Under the pieces are notes generated by a model. That model saw nothing but the letters and a program-made list of their open reading frames with translations. It had not been told where the DNA came from and ran no database searches. A program made the position numbers and the translations under genes. From DASPKM01 sp963817075 (GTDB lineage: Bacteria; Bacteroidota; Bacteroidia; Chitinophagales; Chitinophagaceae): a DNA stretch of 64,000 nucleotides. This document shows, piece after piece, positions 24,605 through 34,600 of this stretch; within the stretch, counting starts at the first letter, position 1; each line of letters begins with the position of its first letter. The stretch lies in NCBI GenBank assembly GCA_963817075.1, contig CAWFMT010000002.1, positions 186,001 through 250,000 on the forward strand, given 5' to 3'.

Positions 24605-25288
24605 ATGAAAAAGTTTTTTATACTAACTGTATGTTGTTTGACCCTTATCTCCACTTCATGGGCTCAGCAACAAGTGAACGGTATCAAGCAGATATTCGAT
24701 ATTTCAATGGATAACATTGGAAATGCAACTGTGGAAGTTTCCATGAAATTGAATGCATCACAATGGGACATGTTCAAACGCAACGTTGGGACCAATACTA
24801 CCATCTTGAAAAGGTCAATGGAGAAATCCCTACCCAAATTTTACCTCTCCAACTTTAGTTTTTCAGAGGACCAGAATGAGCGCATCTATAAAATAAAGTT
24901 CAATGTGCTTGGCCTGGCTGCTATTGATGGGAAAGGAAATTGGAAGGCCCAGCTGGATACAAAAGATCCAGATGTAACCAAGCTTTCTGATAGGGAATTT
25001 ATGATTACAGCAGATATGATGAGTGAAGGGGCACTTTTTCAGATCACTCAGAAAATCCACCTTCCAAGTGGAGCAAAAGGTGCTAAGATTGAGAAAGACA
25101 GTTTTGGAAAGGCAGTTTTGACTTATAAAACAGGTTCCGGGTTTATGTCACAGGCTGGCCTTTATGCAGGAATTCTATTGATGGCTGCTGGTGGCTTTAC
25201 CTTTTATCGGAATTCGAAATCAGGCTCAGGAAAACCTTCCGGAGCTGGAAAGCAAAATTCCGGTTCGTCAACGTCGACGGCAACTTAA
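24605..25288 (+). CDS. Exported protein with C-terminal membrane helix, unknown family
   Basis: A 227-residue protein with a signal peptide (MKKFFILTVCCLTLISTSWAQ), a beta-rich domain (DNIGNATVEVSMKLNASQWDMFKRN.., FSFSEDQNERIYKIKFNVLG.., AKIEKDSFGKAVLTYK), one C-terminal helix (about 178-198, LYAGILLMAAGGFTFY) and a Ser/Gly/Lys-rich tail that would face the cytoplasm. No family is recognised. It starts four bases after the transglutaminase stop and ends ten bases before the WD40-caspase gene, so it belongs to the same transcript. A role as anchor or adaptor for its neighbours is a guess from context. Confidence 0.75.
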   Translation: MKKFFILTVCCLTLISTSWAQQQVNGIKQIFDISMDNIGNATVEVSMKLNASQWDMFKRNVGTNTTILKRSMEKSLPKFYLSNFSFSEDQNERIYKIKFNVLGLAAIDGKGNWKAQLDTKDPDVTKLSDREFMITADMMSEGALFQITQKIHLPSGAKGAKIEKDSFGKAVLTYKTGSGFMSQAGLYAGILLMAAGGFTFYRNSKSGSGKPSGAGKQNSGSSTSTAT

Positions 25289-25298
25289 AAATGGACTG

Positions 25299-28200
25299 AT
25301 GAAAGGTGTAGTAGGACTACTCTTGTTTCTTTTGCACCAATGTATACTTGCTCAGCAACCGAAGCTTGTCTTACCCGTAGGACACACAAGCTCTGTTAGT
25401 TCGGCCCTCTTTAGTCCTGATGAAAAATATATTGTCACAGCTTCATGGGACAATACAGCAAAGATTTGGCAGGCTGAAGATGGACGCTTGATGCATGAAC
25501 TGAAAGGTCATTCAGCATCACTTACCTATGCCTGTTTCAGTCCGGATGGAAAGTTTATTGTAACTGCCTCAAAAGATAGCACGGCTCGTTTGTGGAAGGC
25601 CTCAAATGGGGAATTTGTAAGAGAATTCAGGGCACATCGTGACTGGATAAGTGCCGCTTCCTTTAGCTCCGATAATAAATTTCTTGTAATAGGATCCTGG
25701 GATAATACCGCCACGGTTTGGGACCTGGCATCCGGCCGTCAACTATACCGGCTCTCCAAACATAGTGGTCCCATTACCTCGGTCGCCTACAGTCAAAACG
25801 GGAAGTATATTCTTACTTCTTCCATTGACAGTACAGCAATTATCAGCAATGCAGTTGATGGAAAATTGGTGCAAAAACTTAGAGGTCATGGGGATTGGGT
25901 CAATCATGCAGCATTCAGCCCCAATGGTAAAATTGTGGCAACAGCTTCAAACGATGGATCAGCCAGGCTTTGGGACATTACAACAGGCAAAGTAATTAGC
26001 GTTCTTTCAAAACATGAAGCTGGAATTAATACTGTTGCATTCAGTAATGATGGAAAGTTTCTTCTTACTGCATCAAAAGATTTCACGGCTGGTTTATGGC
26101 AGGCTGCTGATGGTAAACTTCTTCACCAGCTTACAGGACATGAGGCTTCCGTGAACACTGCTCAATTTAGTCAGGATGGAAAATGGATCGTTAGCGGGTC
26201 AGATGATAACACTGCTAAATTGTGGCAGACTGCCGATGGTAAATTATTTGGAGATCTCAGGGGACACGAGGGTCCACTGACTTCCTGCACTTTTAATAAA
26301 GATGGAAGATATCTCCTTACCTCATCAACTGATAACAGTTCAAAGGTTTGGGAAATTCCTTCACAAAAACTTACTGCAGATCTCAAGGGACATACCAGCG
26401 TAGTCACTTCTGCTATTTATAGCGATGACGGTAAATATATGGTAACCGCATCCTGGGATCATACCGCTAAGATCTGGGACGCACGTGACGGCAAATTGCT
26501 AAGCAACCTGAAAGGTCATACGCATTGGATCAATTCTGCAGCCTTCAGTGCTGACGGCCGATATGTTGTAACAACTTCTTCTGATAGCACCGCCAGAATA
26601 TGGTCAGTTCCGAATGGAATTTTAATGGCACAATTAATAGGACACCAGGATTGGGTTAGTTCAGCTTCTTTTAATTCCGATGCAAGCCTTGTGGTTACAA
26701 CTTCCTGGGATAGCACAGCGCGTGTCTGGAAAGTTAGTAGTGGCGAATTGGTAAGCGAACTTAAAGGCCATAAGGATATGGTAAAGTCTGCAGTTTTTTC
26801 TGCAGATGGAAAATCTGTTCTTACTGCTTCCTGGGATAAAACCGCCAGGCTCTGGAACGCGATGAATGGTAATCAGATATTGAACCTCACCGGGCACACT
26901 GAAAAGGTTAGAACAGCAGTTTTCAGTCCGGGCGACAAATACGTATTGACTGCTTCCTGGGATAGTACGGCAAGGCTGTGGTCTGCAGATGGAAAACTAA
27001 TTCAAACCCTGCGGGGTCATAAAGGCTCCTTAAATGCAGCCTTTTTCAGTCATGATGGAAAATACATTGCAACTACTTCAATGGACCATTCGTCAATGAT
27101 CTGGAATTCTGAAACTGGCAAAATGATCGTGGCTTTAAAAGGTCATCAGAACGTAATCAATTCTGCTGCCTTTAGCCAGGATGGAAAATTATTGGTTACG
27201 GCTTCCTGGGACAAGACTGCAAGAATATGGCAGATTCCTTCAGGGAAATTAGTTGGCGAACTGAAAGGACATACGGGATCATTAAAATCAGTTGCCTGGA
27301 GTCCTGACAACAACCTGATCGTGACAACCTCAGAGGATAATACAATCAAAACATGGAATGGCCAAACCGGCGCATTCCTCTACACATTTTTTTCCGTTGA
27401 TAGTACAGGATTTCTTGTCATTGATAAGGATGGTCGATATGACGGAACAGAAGCCGCCCGTAAAATGCTTTACTATGTCTGCGGAAGTGAAATCGCGGAT
27501 TTAGAACAATTCAAAGATCTGAGCTGGGAACCCGGACTTGTCGGTAAGCTGACAGGTATGAATCACGAGCCAGTAACTGCAAAAAGGATCAGTGATATCG
27601 AAATTTGCAATTATACTCCGATGGTTCGTGATAATGGAGTTGTGAGCGGGAAACATAAATTTACTATTACAGGAAGGAGAGGTGGCGTTGGTGAAGTGCA
27701 GGTATATGTAAACAATAAACTTGTTGAAAAATATGATACGTCTCAACTTCAGAGGAGCGGATCATCATTCATCTTAAATGTAGATCCTGACAAGGTCAAG
27801 GATTTCTTCGTTTCAGAAAGTGAGAACACTCTTTCTGTGAAGGCCACTACAGCTGGAGGTACTATGTTGTCCAGGGGTGTCACTGTTTCGGCTTCAGCCG
27901 CAAAAAAATTAAAATCAAATCCCGATCTGTACCTCATCTCAATTGGAATTAGCAAATACAAGGAAGAAAAACTTTCGCTTAAATATGCTGCAAAAGATGC
28001 AATTGATTTTTCTTCAGTCCTCTCGGCTTCTGCGGAACGATTACTGAATTCAGATGGCAAGCAGCACGTGTTTTCATATTCCCTCAATACTGATGATGTC
28101 AATGCGAGATGGCCAGTAAAGGAAGGAATTGAAAAGCTGATAGATTCCATCGCTATAAAAGCTTCACCTGATGATATACTGGTGTTGTTTTTTGCCGGAC

Positions 28201-29099
28201 ATGGTATTCTCCAAACTGGTCAGAAGGATTTTTATCTCCTTACCGCAGATGCAACTTCCTTTGAATTGGATGGAGTTGAAAAACATGTTGCTATCAGTAC
28301 AGAAGAATTAAAAGACTGGCTGAGAAAGATCAAGGCCAGCAAACAGGTCCTGATCCTCGACGCATGCAACAGCGGTCAGGTAGTTCAAAACTTTCAGGAA
28401 TTCGTCGGTAAGCGCGAAGTACCCGCAGATCAGCAACGTGCATTGGAGAGTTTGAAAGATAAAACCGGCACCTTTATTCTTTGCGCATCAGCCTCTGGTC
28501 AATCGGCATATGAAACCAGTCTATATATGCAGGGACTACTTACTTATAGTCTGCTCTCAGGTATCAAGCTTGGCGGGGGATTGAAGGAGAATAAATATAT
28601 AGATGTAACTAAATGGTTCAACTATACAGTTGATTACGTAAAACAACTGGCAAAGGAAATCGGGGGCAGGCAGGATCCGCAGTTGATTGGTAACGCCAGC
28701 TTTCAAATAGGGATGGTGGACAGGCAGCTGGTTGATAACATCCAGCTTTCGCTCAAGAAAAAAATCTTCAGAAGATCTGTCTGTATCCAGGATCTTGAGC
28801 TGTTGAATGATGAATTGGATATGTCCAGGCTTATTGATAACGAGTTAACCGAACTTTCAGAAAAGGGCCGGTTAAGTCCATTGTTATTTGTTGCCGATAA
28901 TACACTTGCAGATACATATTCCGTCAGTGGCAGATATGGTATTGAGAATTCAGACATAATATTCAAAGGTTCAGTGCTGGAAGGGCAGAAAAAGCGGGTT
29001 TTTCAATTTGAAGTCAAGGGTAACATTCTTAAAAAGGAAGAACTGGCAAAAAACATTGTAAATAAGATCCAGGAATTTTTAAACCGAACCTCCCCCTAA
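25299..29099 (+). CDS. Exported WD40-repeat caspase-like protease (peptidase C14)
   Basis: A 1266-residue protein. Signal peptide (MKGVVGLLLFLLHQCILA) at an ATG at 25299; an earlier in-frame start overlaps the previous gene and lacks a signal. Sixteen WD40 repeats of 41-42 residues fill about residues 27-700 (two seven- to eight-bladed propellers); most end in SWDxTARxW. After a beta domain, a caspase domain (about 874-1125) carries His968 (FAGHG) and Cys1023 (DACNSG), the complete dyad. The last 140 residues resemble a FlgO/TolB-N-type fold (VSGRYGIENSDIIFKGSV). The propellers probably hold partners or ligands that gate the protease. Substrates unknown. Confidence 0.92.
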   Translation: MKGVVGLLLFLLHQCILAQQPKLVLPVGHTSSVSSALFSPDEKYIVTASWDNTAKIWQAEDGRLMHELKGHSASLTYACFSPDGKFIVTASKDSTARLWKASNGEFVREFRAHRDWISAASFSSDNKFLVIGSWDNTATVWDLASGRQLYRLSKHSGPITSVAYSQNGKYILTSSIDSTAIISNAVDGKLVQKLRGHGDWVNHAAFSPNGKIVATASNDGSARLWDITTGKVISVLSKHEAGINTVAFSNDGKFLLTASKDFTAGLWQAADGKLLHQLTGHEASVNTAQFSQDGKWIVSGSDDNTAKLWQTADGKLFGDLRGHEGPLTSCTFNKDGRYLLTSSTDNSSKVWEIPSQKLTADLKGHTSVVTSAIYSDDGKYMVTASWDHTAKIWDARDGKLLSNLKGHTHWINSAAFSADGRYVVTTSSDSTARIWSVPNGILMAQLIGHQDWVSSASFNSDASLVVTTSWDSTARVWKVSSGELVSELKGHKDMVKSAVFSADGKSVLTASWDKTARLWNAMNGNQILNLTGHTEKVRTAVFSPGDKYVLTASWDSTARLWSADGKLIQTLRGHKGSLNAAFFSHDGKYIATTSMDHSSMIWNSETGKMIVALKGHQNVINSAAFSQDGKLLVTASWDKTARIWQIPSGKLVGELKGHTGSLKSVAWSPDNNLIVTTSEDNTIKTWNGQTGAFLYTFFSVDSTGFLVIDKDGRYDGTEAARKMLYYVCGSEIADLEQFKDLSWEPGLVGKLTGMNHEPVTAKRISDIEICNYTPMVRDNGVVSGKHKFTITGRRGGVGEVQVYVNNKLVEKYDTSQLQRSGSSFILNVDPDKVKDFFVSESENTLSVKATTAGGTMLSRGVTVSASAAKKLKSNPDLYLISIGISKYKEEKLSLKYAAKDAIDFSSVLSASAERLLNSDGKQHVFSYSLNTDDVNARWPVKEGIEKLIDSIAIKASPDDILVLFFAGHGILQTGQKDFYLLTADATSFELDGVEKHVAISTEELKDWLRKIKASKQVLILDACNSGQVVQNFQEFVGKREVPADQQRALESLKDKTGTFILCASASGQSAYETSLYMQGLLTYSLLSGIKLGGGLKENKYIDVTKWFNYTVDYVKQLAKEIGGRQDPQLIGNASFQIGMVDRQLVDNIQLSLKKKIFRRSVCIQDLELLNDELDMSRLIDNELTELSEKGRLSPLLFVADNTLADTYSVSGRYGIENSDIIFKGSVLEGQKKRVFQFEVKGNILKKEELAKNIVNKIQEFLNRTSP

Positions 29100-29113
29100 A
29101 CCATAAACGAATC

Positions 29114-30076
29114 ATGAAAAAAGCATTCAATTGGTATCTGTTGATTCTTCTAATCCCTCTTCTTAACGCTTGCGTTGCTTCCAAGATGGGGTCAGCAGTT
29201 AAGGAAGAAACAGTAGCGATGAAAATAAAGGAGCAACGAAATGTCATCGACCCCGAAAAATTACCCGCTCAGTTGCCGCTCTCCATGGGTGAACGTGCTC
29301 TGGCCGATAGGGGACAGGGAAGAGGCTTGTTGTCCCCGGTAGCAGGAAGTCTGGTCTCACTTGCCACCAGTGCTGTGAAAAAAATGATCGCAAATGACAA
29401 GAAAAAATATACCGCCGAATACCAGGTAGGGCTTACTGATCTTTATTTCTACGATCAACTTTCCGGAGAAGGGCCCTTTGATCCCGTTGGAATGCAATTT
29501 AGCGGCTTCAAGCTAGTGCGGACCTTCATCAATAGTGAATCGAAAGTAGACACTGCGCTCCTGGCCGATTTTGCCCTCGATACAGTTAACATATCGGAAA
29601 CTATTAATAATTCTATTTTTCGGCTGAGACTTAAATCTTTTGATCTCAGGTTTGCAAAAGCAAAGATTGCAACCGGTCAGCAGAAGAAATTAAATATGGA
29701 CTTCGAGATTACATTCATGACATCCTATGTGAATGATCAGGGTTCAATATTTGACAGTATTGTCCTCGGTAAATTTTATCTTTTTCTGCGAGATGCACCA
29801 TTGGAACCATCCGCCACTGGATACAAAGAATATTATCAGGCGATGCAGGATAGTATTTTGACCGGAAAATCTTTTATTATTCCAAGATCATTTGGCTACC
29901 ATCGTGAGCCAGATGGTTTGATGAAACCTGGATACAGCCAGGGAGCATATTCCATTCACGTCAAAGTGAAGGAAAGCTCAAAGAATAATTTTGTTACCAA
30001 ACTGGTTTTTGATAATGCAAATCTGATGATTGACGCGGGAGGCACACAGATAAAAAACAAGCTTAAGAACCTATAA
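29114..30076 (+). CDS. Lipoprotein of unknown family in caspase cluster
   Basis: A 320-residue lipoprotein (signal LLILLIPLLNACVAS with a clear lipobox). The mature part begins with charged, helical sequence and continues as alternating beta sequence (YTAEYQVGLTDLYFYDQLSGEG, FDLRFAKAKIATGQQKKLNMDFEITFM). No catalytic motif or family is recognised. It starts 14 bases after the WD40-caspase gene and ends eight bases before the CHASE2 gene, so it is almost certainly co-expressed. An outer- or inner-membrane lipoprotein partner of the exported caspases is the most economical reading. Confidence 0.75.
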   Translation: MKKAFNWYLLILLIPLLNACVASKMGSAVKEETVAMKIKEQRNVIDPEKLPAQLPLSMGERALADRGQGRGLLSPVAGSLVSLATSAVKKMIANDKKKYTAEYQVGLTDLYFYDQLSGEGPFDPVGMQFSGFKLVRTFINSESKVDTALLADFALDTVNISETINNSIFRLRLKSFDLRFAKAKIATGQQKKLNMDFEITFMTSYVNDQGSIFDSIVLGKFYLFLRDAPLEPSATGYKEYYQAMQDSILTGKSFIIPRSFGYHREPDGLMKPGYSQGAYSIHVKVKESSKNNFVTKLVFDNANLMIDAGGTQIKNKLKNL

Positions 30077-30084
30077 CGGATTTC

Positions 30085-31362
30085 ATGGCTAAGAAGATTA
30101 CATTTTCATTTTTATGCGGGCTTGGCATCCTTGCTCTTTCGTGGCTATACCATAATTATGATTTCTCATTTACAATTGAAGACAAGTTTCTTAAGAAAGT
30201 CTTTCTCTGGAAGGATAAAATCTATTCCTCACCTCCTGGCAATAAGGCTGATTTTGTATTCATAAATACTGGTAAGGACCTTGCCCTGGTTGATGATACT
30301 GTTGATTACGGAAATGTTTCTGTCTCTGACAGGGAAAAGATCTATCAGCTTATTCATTTCATTGATTCAGTTCCTGATCAACCAGTTTTCACCGTTATAG
30401 ATATTCAATTTTATTATCCTTATACTATAAAGCCCGAGATAGATTCTTTACTTGGGAATATATTAGCGAATAACGAAAGGATGCTGATCCCCATATTGAA
30501 GGATGGAAATGATAAATACATACCGCCTCTCTATAAAGGAAAATATGCTTATTCGGACTACAGAACATATGGACCCAATTTCAACAAGTTCAGGATCCTG
30601 AATCACGAAGCTGTTTCGTCCATTCCGATTGTAATGCATGAATCAATTAATAAGGTCAAGTATAAAGATCACATTTGGTATGCTACCTGTAACAACCGTC
30701 TTTGCCTTTCTGCAGTCTGGCCAAGTTATTATTTGAAGAATAGTGATATCACAGGCATTCGGAATGTGAACAATGTTCAGGGTGTTGTAGTTGATAGGGT
30801 AGTGGAAAACGAAAGCGAAAAACCTTTTGCGAAATATTATAATATTGGTGAGATCCTTTTTGACCTGGACGCAAACCCTGGGAGCTATCGTGATTATTTT
30901 AAGGACAAGATAATTTTCATTGGAAACTTTGAGCAGGATCAACATACCACTCCGGTAGGGAAAATGGCAGGGCCAGTTTTGCTTGCGAACATCTATCTCT
31001 CACTGCTGAATGATCAGCACATAATTGGAACGACTTTTATCATTTTCATATTATTGGCATTTACTGGATTAAGTTATATCGCTCTATATGATAAGATACC
31101 AGAGGTGAAATTCAATTTCAAGTTCATGTTCTCCTCTTTTCTGGTGAAATTTATAAGGGGTTATATTTCTTACTTCGGTTGTTTGTTTGTTTTGTCCATC
31201 CTGGCATTGGTGATTTTCAATGTGCAGCTTGGGTTGTTTTTACCCTCATTTATACTTACAGGTATTGAATATGTACGGCATAAAAAATACCTTGGGGGAA
31301 AACCAAAGATGCAGGAAAAAGAACAGAATAAAATTGAAGTTCGGGCCCCTGTTCAATCATAA
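30085..31362 (+). CDS. CHASE2-domain membrane protein without output domain
   Basis: A 425-residue protein. One N-terminal helix is followed by an extracytoplasmic CHASE2 domain (about 30-310): ADFVFINTGKDLAL, FTVIDIQFYYP, YNIGEILFDL, and the characteristic YFKDKIIFIGNFEQDQHTTPVGKMAGPVLLANIYLSLLND. Two or three helices follow (about 315-400), and a short Lys/Glu-rich tail. CHASE2 normally senses small ligands for attached kinases, cyclases or CHAT proteases; here no output domain is fused, so signalling would go to a separate partner. CHASE2 is known fused to CHAT-type caspase-fold proteases in other bacteria, which fits its place between two caspase genes. Confidence 0.85.
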   Translation: MAKKITFSFLCGLGILALSWLYHNYDFSFTIEDKFLKKVFLWKDKIYSSPPGNKADFVFINTGKDLALVDDTVDYGNVSVSDREKIYQLIHFIDSVPDQPVFTVIDIQFYYPYTIKPEIDSLLGNILANNERMLIPILKDGNDKYIPPLYKGKYAYSDYRTYGPNFNKFRILNHEAVSSIPIVMHESINKVKYKDHIWYATCNNRLCLSAVWPSYYLKNSDITGIRNVNNVQGVVVDRVVENESEKPFAKYYNIGEILFDLDANPGSYRDYFKDKIIFIGNFEQDQHTTPVGKMAGPVLLANIYLSLLNDQHIIGTTFIIFILLAFTGLSYIALYDKIPEVKFNFKFMFSSFLVKFIRGYISYFGCLFVLSILALVIFNVQLGLFLPSFILTGIEYVRHKKYLGGKPKMQEKEQNKIEVRAPVQS

Positions 31363-31403
31363 TTTTTTCTAAATTCAGAGCCCTTGTGATAAAGGATTTA
31401 TCT

Positions 31404-31694
31404 ATGCGAATTGTACTGCTTATAGTAATGATTTTGAGTGTGTGTTTCCCATTTGCTCAAACGGAAAGTCCACAGCAAAGGATTTCCCGGTACAGCCTGG
31501 TTATTCAGCAATTTCCAGATAGTGTTGGTGCGTTTGTGGGCCGGTGTCAGGCCTATAATGATCAAAAACAATACAGGTTGGCGATTGGTGATTGCAATAA
31601 AGCTTTAAAGTTGGATCCCCTGAAAAAGGATGCATTGAAATATAGGGGGTACGCGCTCTATCATGAGAAGAAAATTCGATTCTGCCATTGCTGA
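31404..31694 (+). pseudogene. 5' part of the TPR-caspase gene: signal peptide and first TPR, cut by frameshift
   Basis: A 96-residue reading frame with a signal peptide (MRIVLLIVMILSVCFPFAQ) and about one and a half TPR units (FVGRCQAYNDQKQYRLAIGDCNKALKLDP, ALKYRGYALYHEKK). It then reads IRFCHC and stops. Removing one A from the AAAA run at 31671-31674 makes it continue as KKFDSAIADFNLAIKQDP, exactly in phase with the next TPRs. It is therefore the N-terminus of the following gene in the wrong frame: a real mutation, a sequence error or a frameshift site. The joined product would be 1275 residues. Confidence 0.8.
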
Positions 31695-34600
31695 TTTCAA
31701 TCTCGCAATCAAACAGGACCCTAAGGATGCCATGGTATGGAACTGGAGAGGAAACAATTACTATTACCTCGATAAACTTGACCAGGCCATTAGTGATTTT
31801 ACCGAAGCATTGAGGCTAAACCCTACCTATGCAATGGCATGGTTCAACCGGGGTGATACTTATTATTGGCAGGAGAAATATGACCTGGCAGTTGGAGATC
31901 TTTCAGAATCCCTCATTCATGATCCGAAGTATATGCGGGCATGGTACATACGAGGGATGTGTTACTATTATCAAAGCAAATATGATCTTGCTATTGCTGA
32001 CTTCACGCAAGCATTGATCCTCGATCCTGATAATGCTGATATCCTGAACTCGAGAGGACTCTGTTATTATTTTCAAAAGAAAGACGATTTGTCGCTGGCA
32101 GATTTCACTGCCTCATTGGGAAGTGATCCACAAAGTTCTTATGCCTGGATCAATAGAGGACATCTCTATAAGAGAATGGAAAAATATGACCTCGCAATTA
32201 CTGATTACACCCAGGCTCTTCTTTATGATCCAAAGAGTGCTGACGCGATTTATAGCCTGGCTAATATTTATTCTTTACAGGGAAAACTTGATGAAGCGAT
32301 CGCAAAATATACTGAGGCCCTCAAATTTGATCCGAAGGCCACCGATGCTCTCAGCAGCAGGGGGGATGTATATGTTCAACAGGCCAAATATGACCTTGCA
32401 CTTAAGGACTACAATGAGATCCTGAAAATCGATCCAAATAATGTTGATGCAGTTACTTCAAAAGGCATTGTTTACCGGAGGATGCGCAATTATGATGCAG
32501 CTCTTAAGGAATTCAATGAGGCGGTGAAAATGAACCCGAAGTCTGTTTATGCATTGATCAGCCGTGGAAATTTCTTTACTGAGTATTTTAAATATGATGA
32601 AGCGATCAAGGATTTTGGACAGGTCCTCGTATTTGATCCCAGGAGCCATGAGGCAAGACACAATCGTGGCAATGCTTTTTACTACCAGGGTAAGTTTGAT
32701 CTCGCCATCAGCGAGTATACAATGGTGATGGTGCTGGATCCTAAAAACACAATGGCGCTCTTTAACAGGGCCAATGCTTACAAATTTATCAGGAAGTATA
32801 ACGAAGCTATTGCTGATTATACTACTGCTATCAATATCAAAAAAGATTTTAAGGATGCATGGCGCGAAAGAGGGAATGCCTATCTGGCTATCAGCAAGTA
32901 TGAACCTGCTGAGGAGGATCTGAATGAAGCCCTTCGGTTAGCGCCCAGAGATACGCTGACTTTAAATAATCGCGCGCTTGTCTTTCATTTTCAGAGAAAG
33001 TATGATAATGCAATTAAGGATTTTACCGAAGCGATAAAAATTTCGCCAACCTATCATATGGCAAAAATTAATCGCGGTATTACTTATGGTGAGCAAGGGA
33101 AGTTTGATCTTGCGCTTGCCGATTACAATGATGTCCTTACTAAGGATCCAACAAATCTTGAAGCATTGGCAGATCGCTCAGCAATTTATTTAAGACAAAG
33201 AAAATTTGACGAAGCGCTTAAGGATATCAACCAGGCATTGAAGATCTTTCCTGATCATCTCAGTTCGCTGAATAACCGCGGCAATGTATATTATGAGCAA
33301 GGAAAATCAGACCTCGCATTTCAAGACTACCGGAAAATACTCACTATTGAAAAGGACAACCTTATCGCATTGTGGAATCTTGGCAACGGTCACTATTTGA
33401 TTGGAAACATTGATTCTTCTCTATACTATGCCGGTCAGGCTTTGAGGATAAACTCAAAGTATGTTCCTGCTATGAACATCAGGGCAATGGCCTGGTATTA
33501 TCAGGGAAAGATCCAGCAGGCAATGGATGAAGTGCAGCTTGCCTTGCAATACGATCCGAATTCTGTTGAAGCACTTACAACTAAAGGAATGATGTATGCC
33601 TACCAGGGTAAGTATGATTCCGCACTTTACGTGTACAATCTTGGACTTCGAATTGACCCGGGTAATGCTTCTGCTTTGAATAATCGTGGTCTGGTTTATT
33701 ATAACCTTGCCAGGTATGACAAGGCAGAACAGGACTATGTAAAAGCTCTGGAACGCCAATCAAATAACAGCAGGGTAATCATCAACCTGATTCTTGTTCA
33801 CATGGCAGCTGGCCAATTTGATAAGGCCTCTACTCTTTACAAAGCTTACTTGCAAAAAGGGCTGAGCTCATACATGGAACAGAATAAGTCATTCAATTTC
33901 CTAAAAAAGTATCTCGCCTCAGCCGACTTGATCATCGCAAAGGACTTTAAAAAGGCCAGTCAGTCCCTTCAATCTTCCCTGGAAGATTATAAGCAAGCCA
34001 ACCAGGATGAAAATACCAACCAGTTACTGTCATACGAATATTCAAATGTGATGTATCGGACAGGATGGGTGCACGAACAATTGAGTGAAAATGAAAAGGC
34101 CCTCGAGTATTATAAGAAAGTTCTTGTATTGAATCCCCGGCTTGAAGGACTCAATGCCCGGATTGAACAAATTGATTCAAAACTTAAGAATTCGATTGCT
34201 TCAGCTAACACCCCTCCGGTGATTGAATTATTAACTCCTGCTGTTCTGCGCGGAAGCACAGTGGCAAAGGAGTCCGGCTCGGATCAAATTTTTGTGAGCG
34301 GAATTGTAAAAGATGCCACAGGTGTTGATTGGGTGAAGGTGAATGGTAATACTGTAACCAAGATCGAATCAAATGGTTATTTCTCAGCAAACTTGAAACC
34401 TACAGAAACTCAGATCAACATACAAACCGCAAATAAGAAAGGCTTGATGGCATCGGCTACGTTTATGATGGAAGCGCAGGTTCAGCAAAAGGAAGGGGAA
34501 TTCGAAATTCCTCCAATTCCACCGGAAGAGAAGCCAGTATTTCATGCGGTATTGATTGCCTGCAGCAATTATGACGGAACAAATTGGGGAAAGCTTCCAA

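Noticed and set aside
25191..25298. N-terminal extension of the WD40 caspase
   Set aside because: The extension overlaps the coding region of the preceding gene and hides the signal peptide that begins at 25299.
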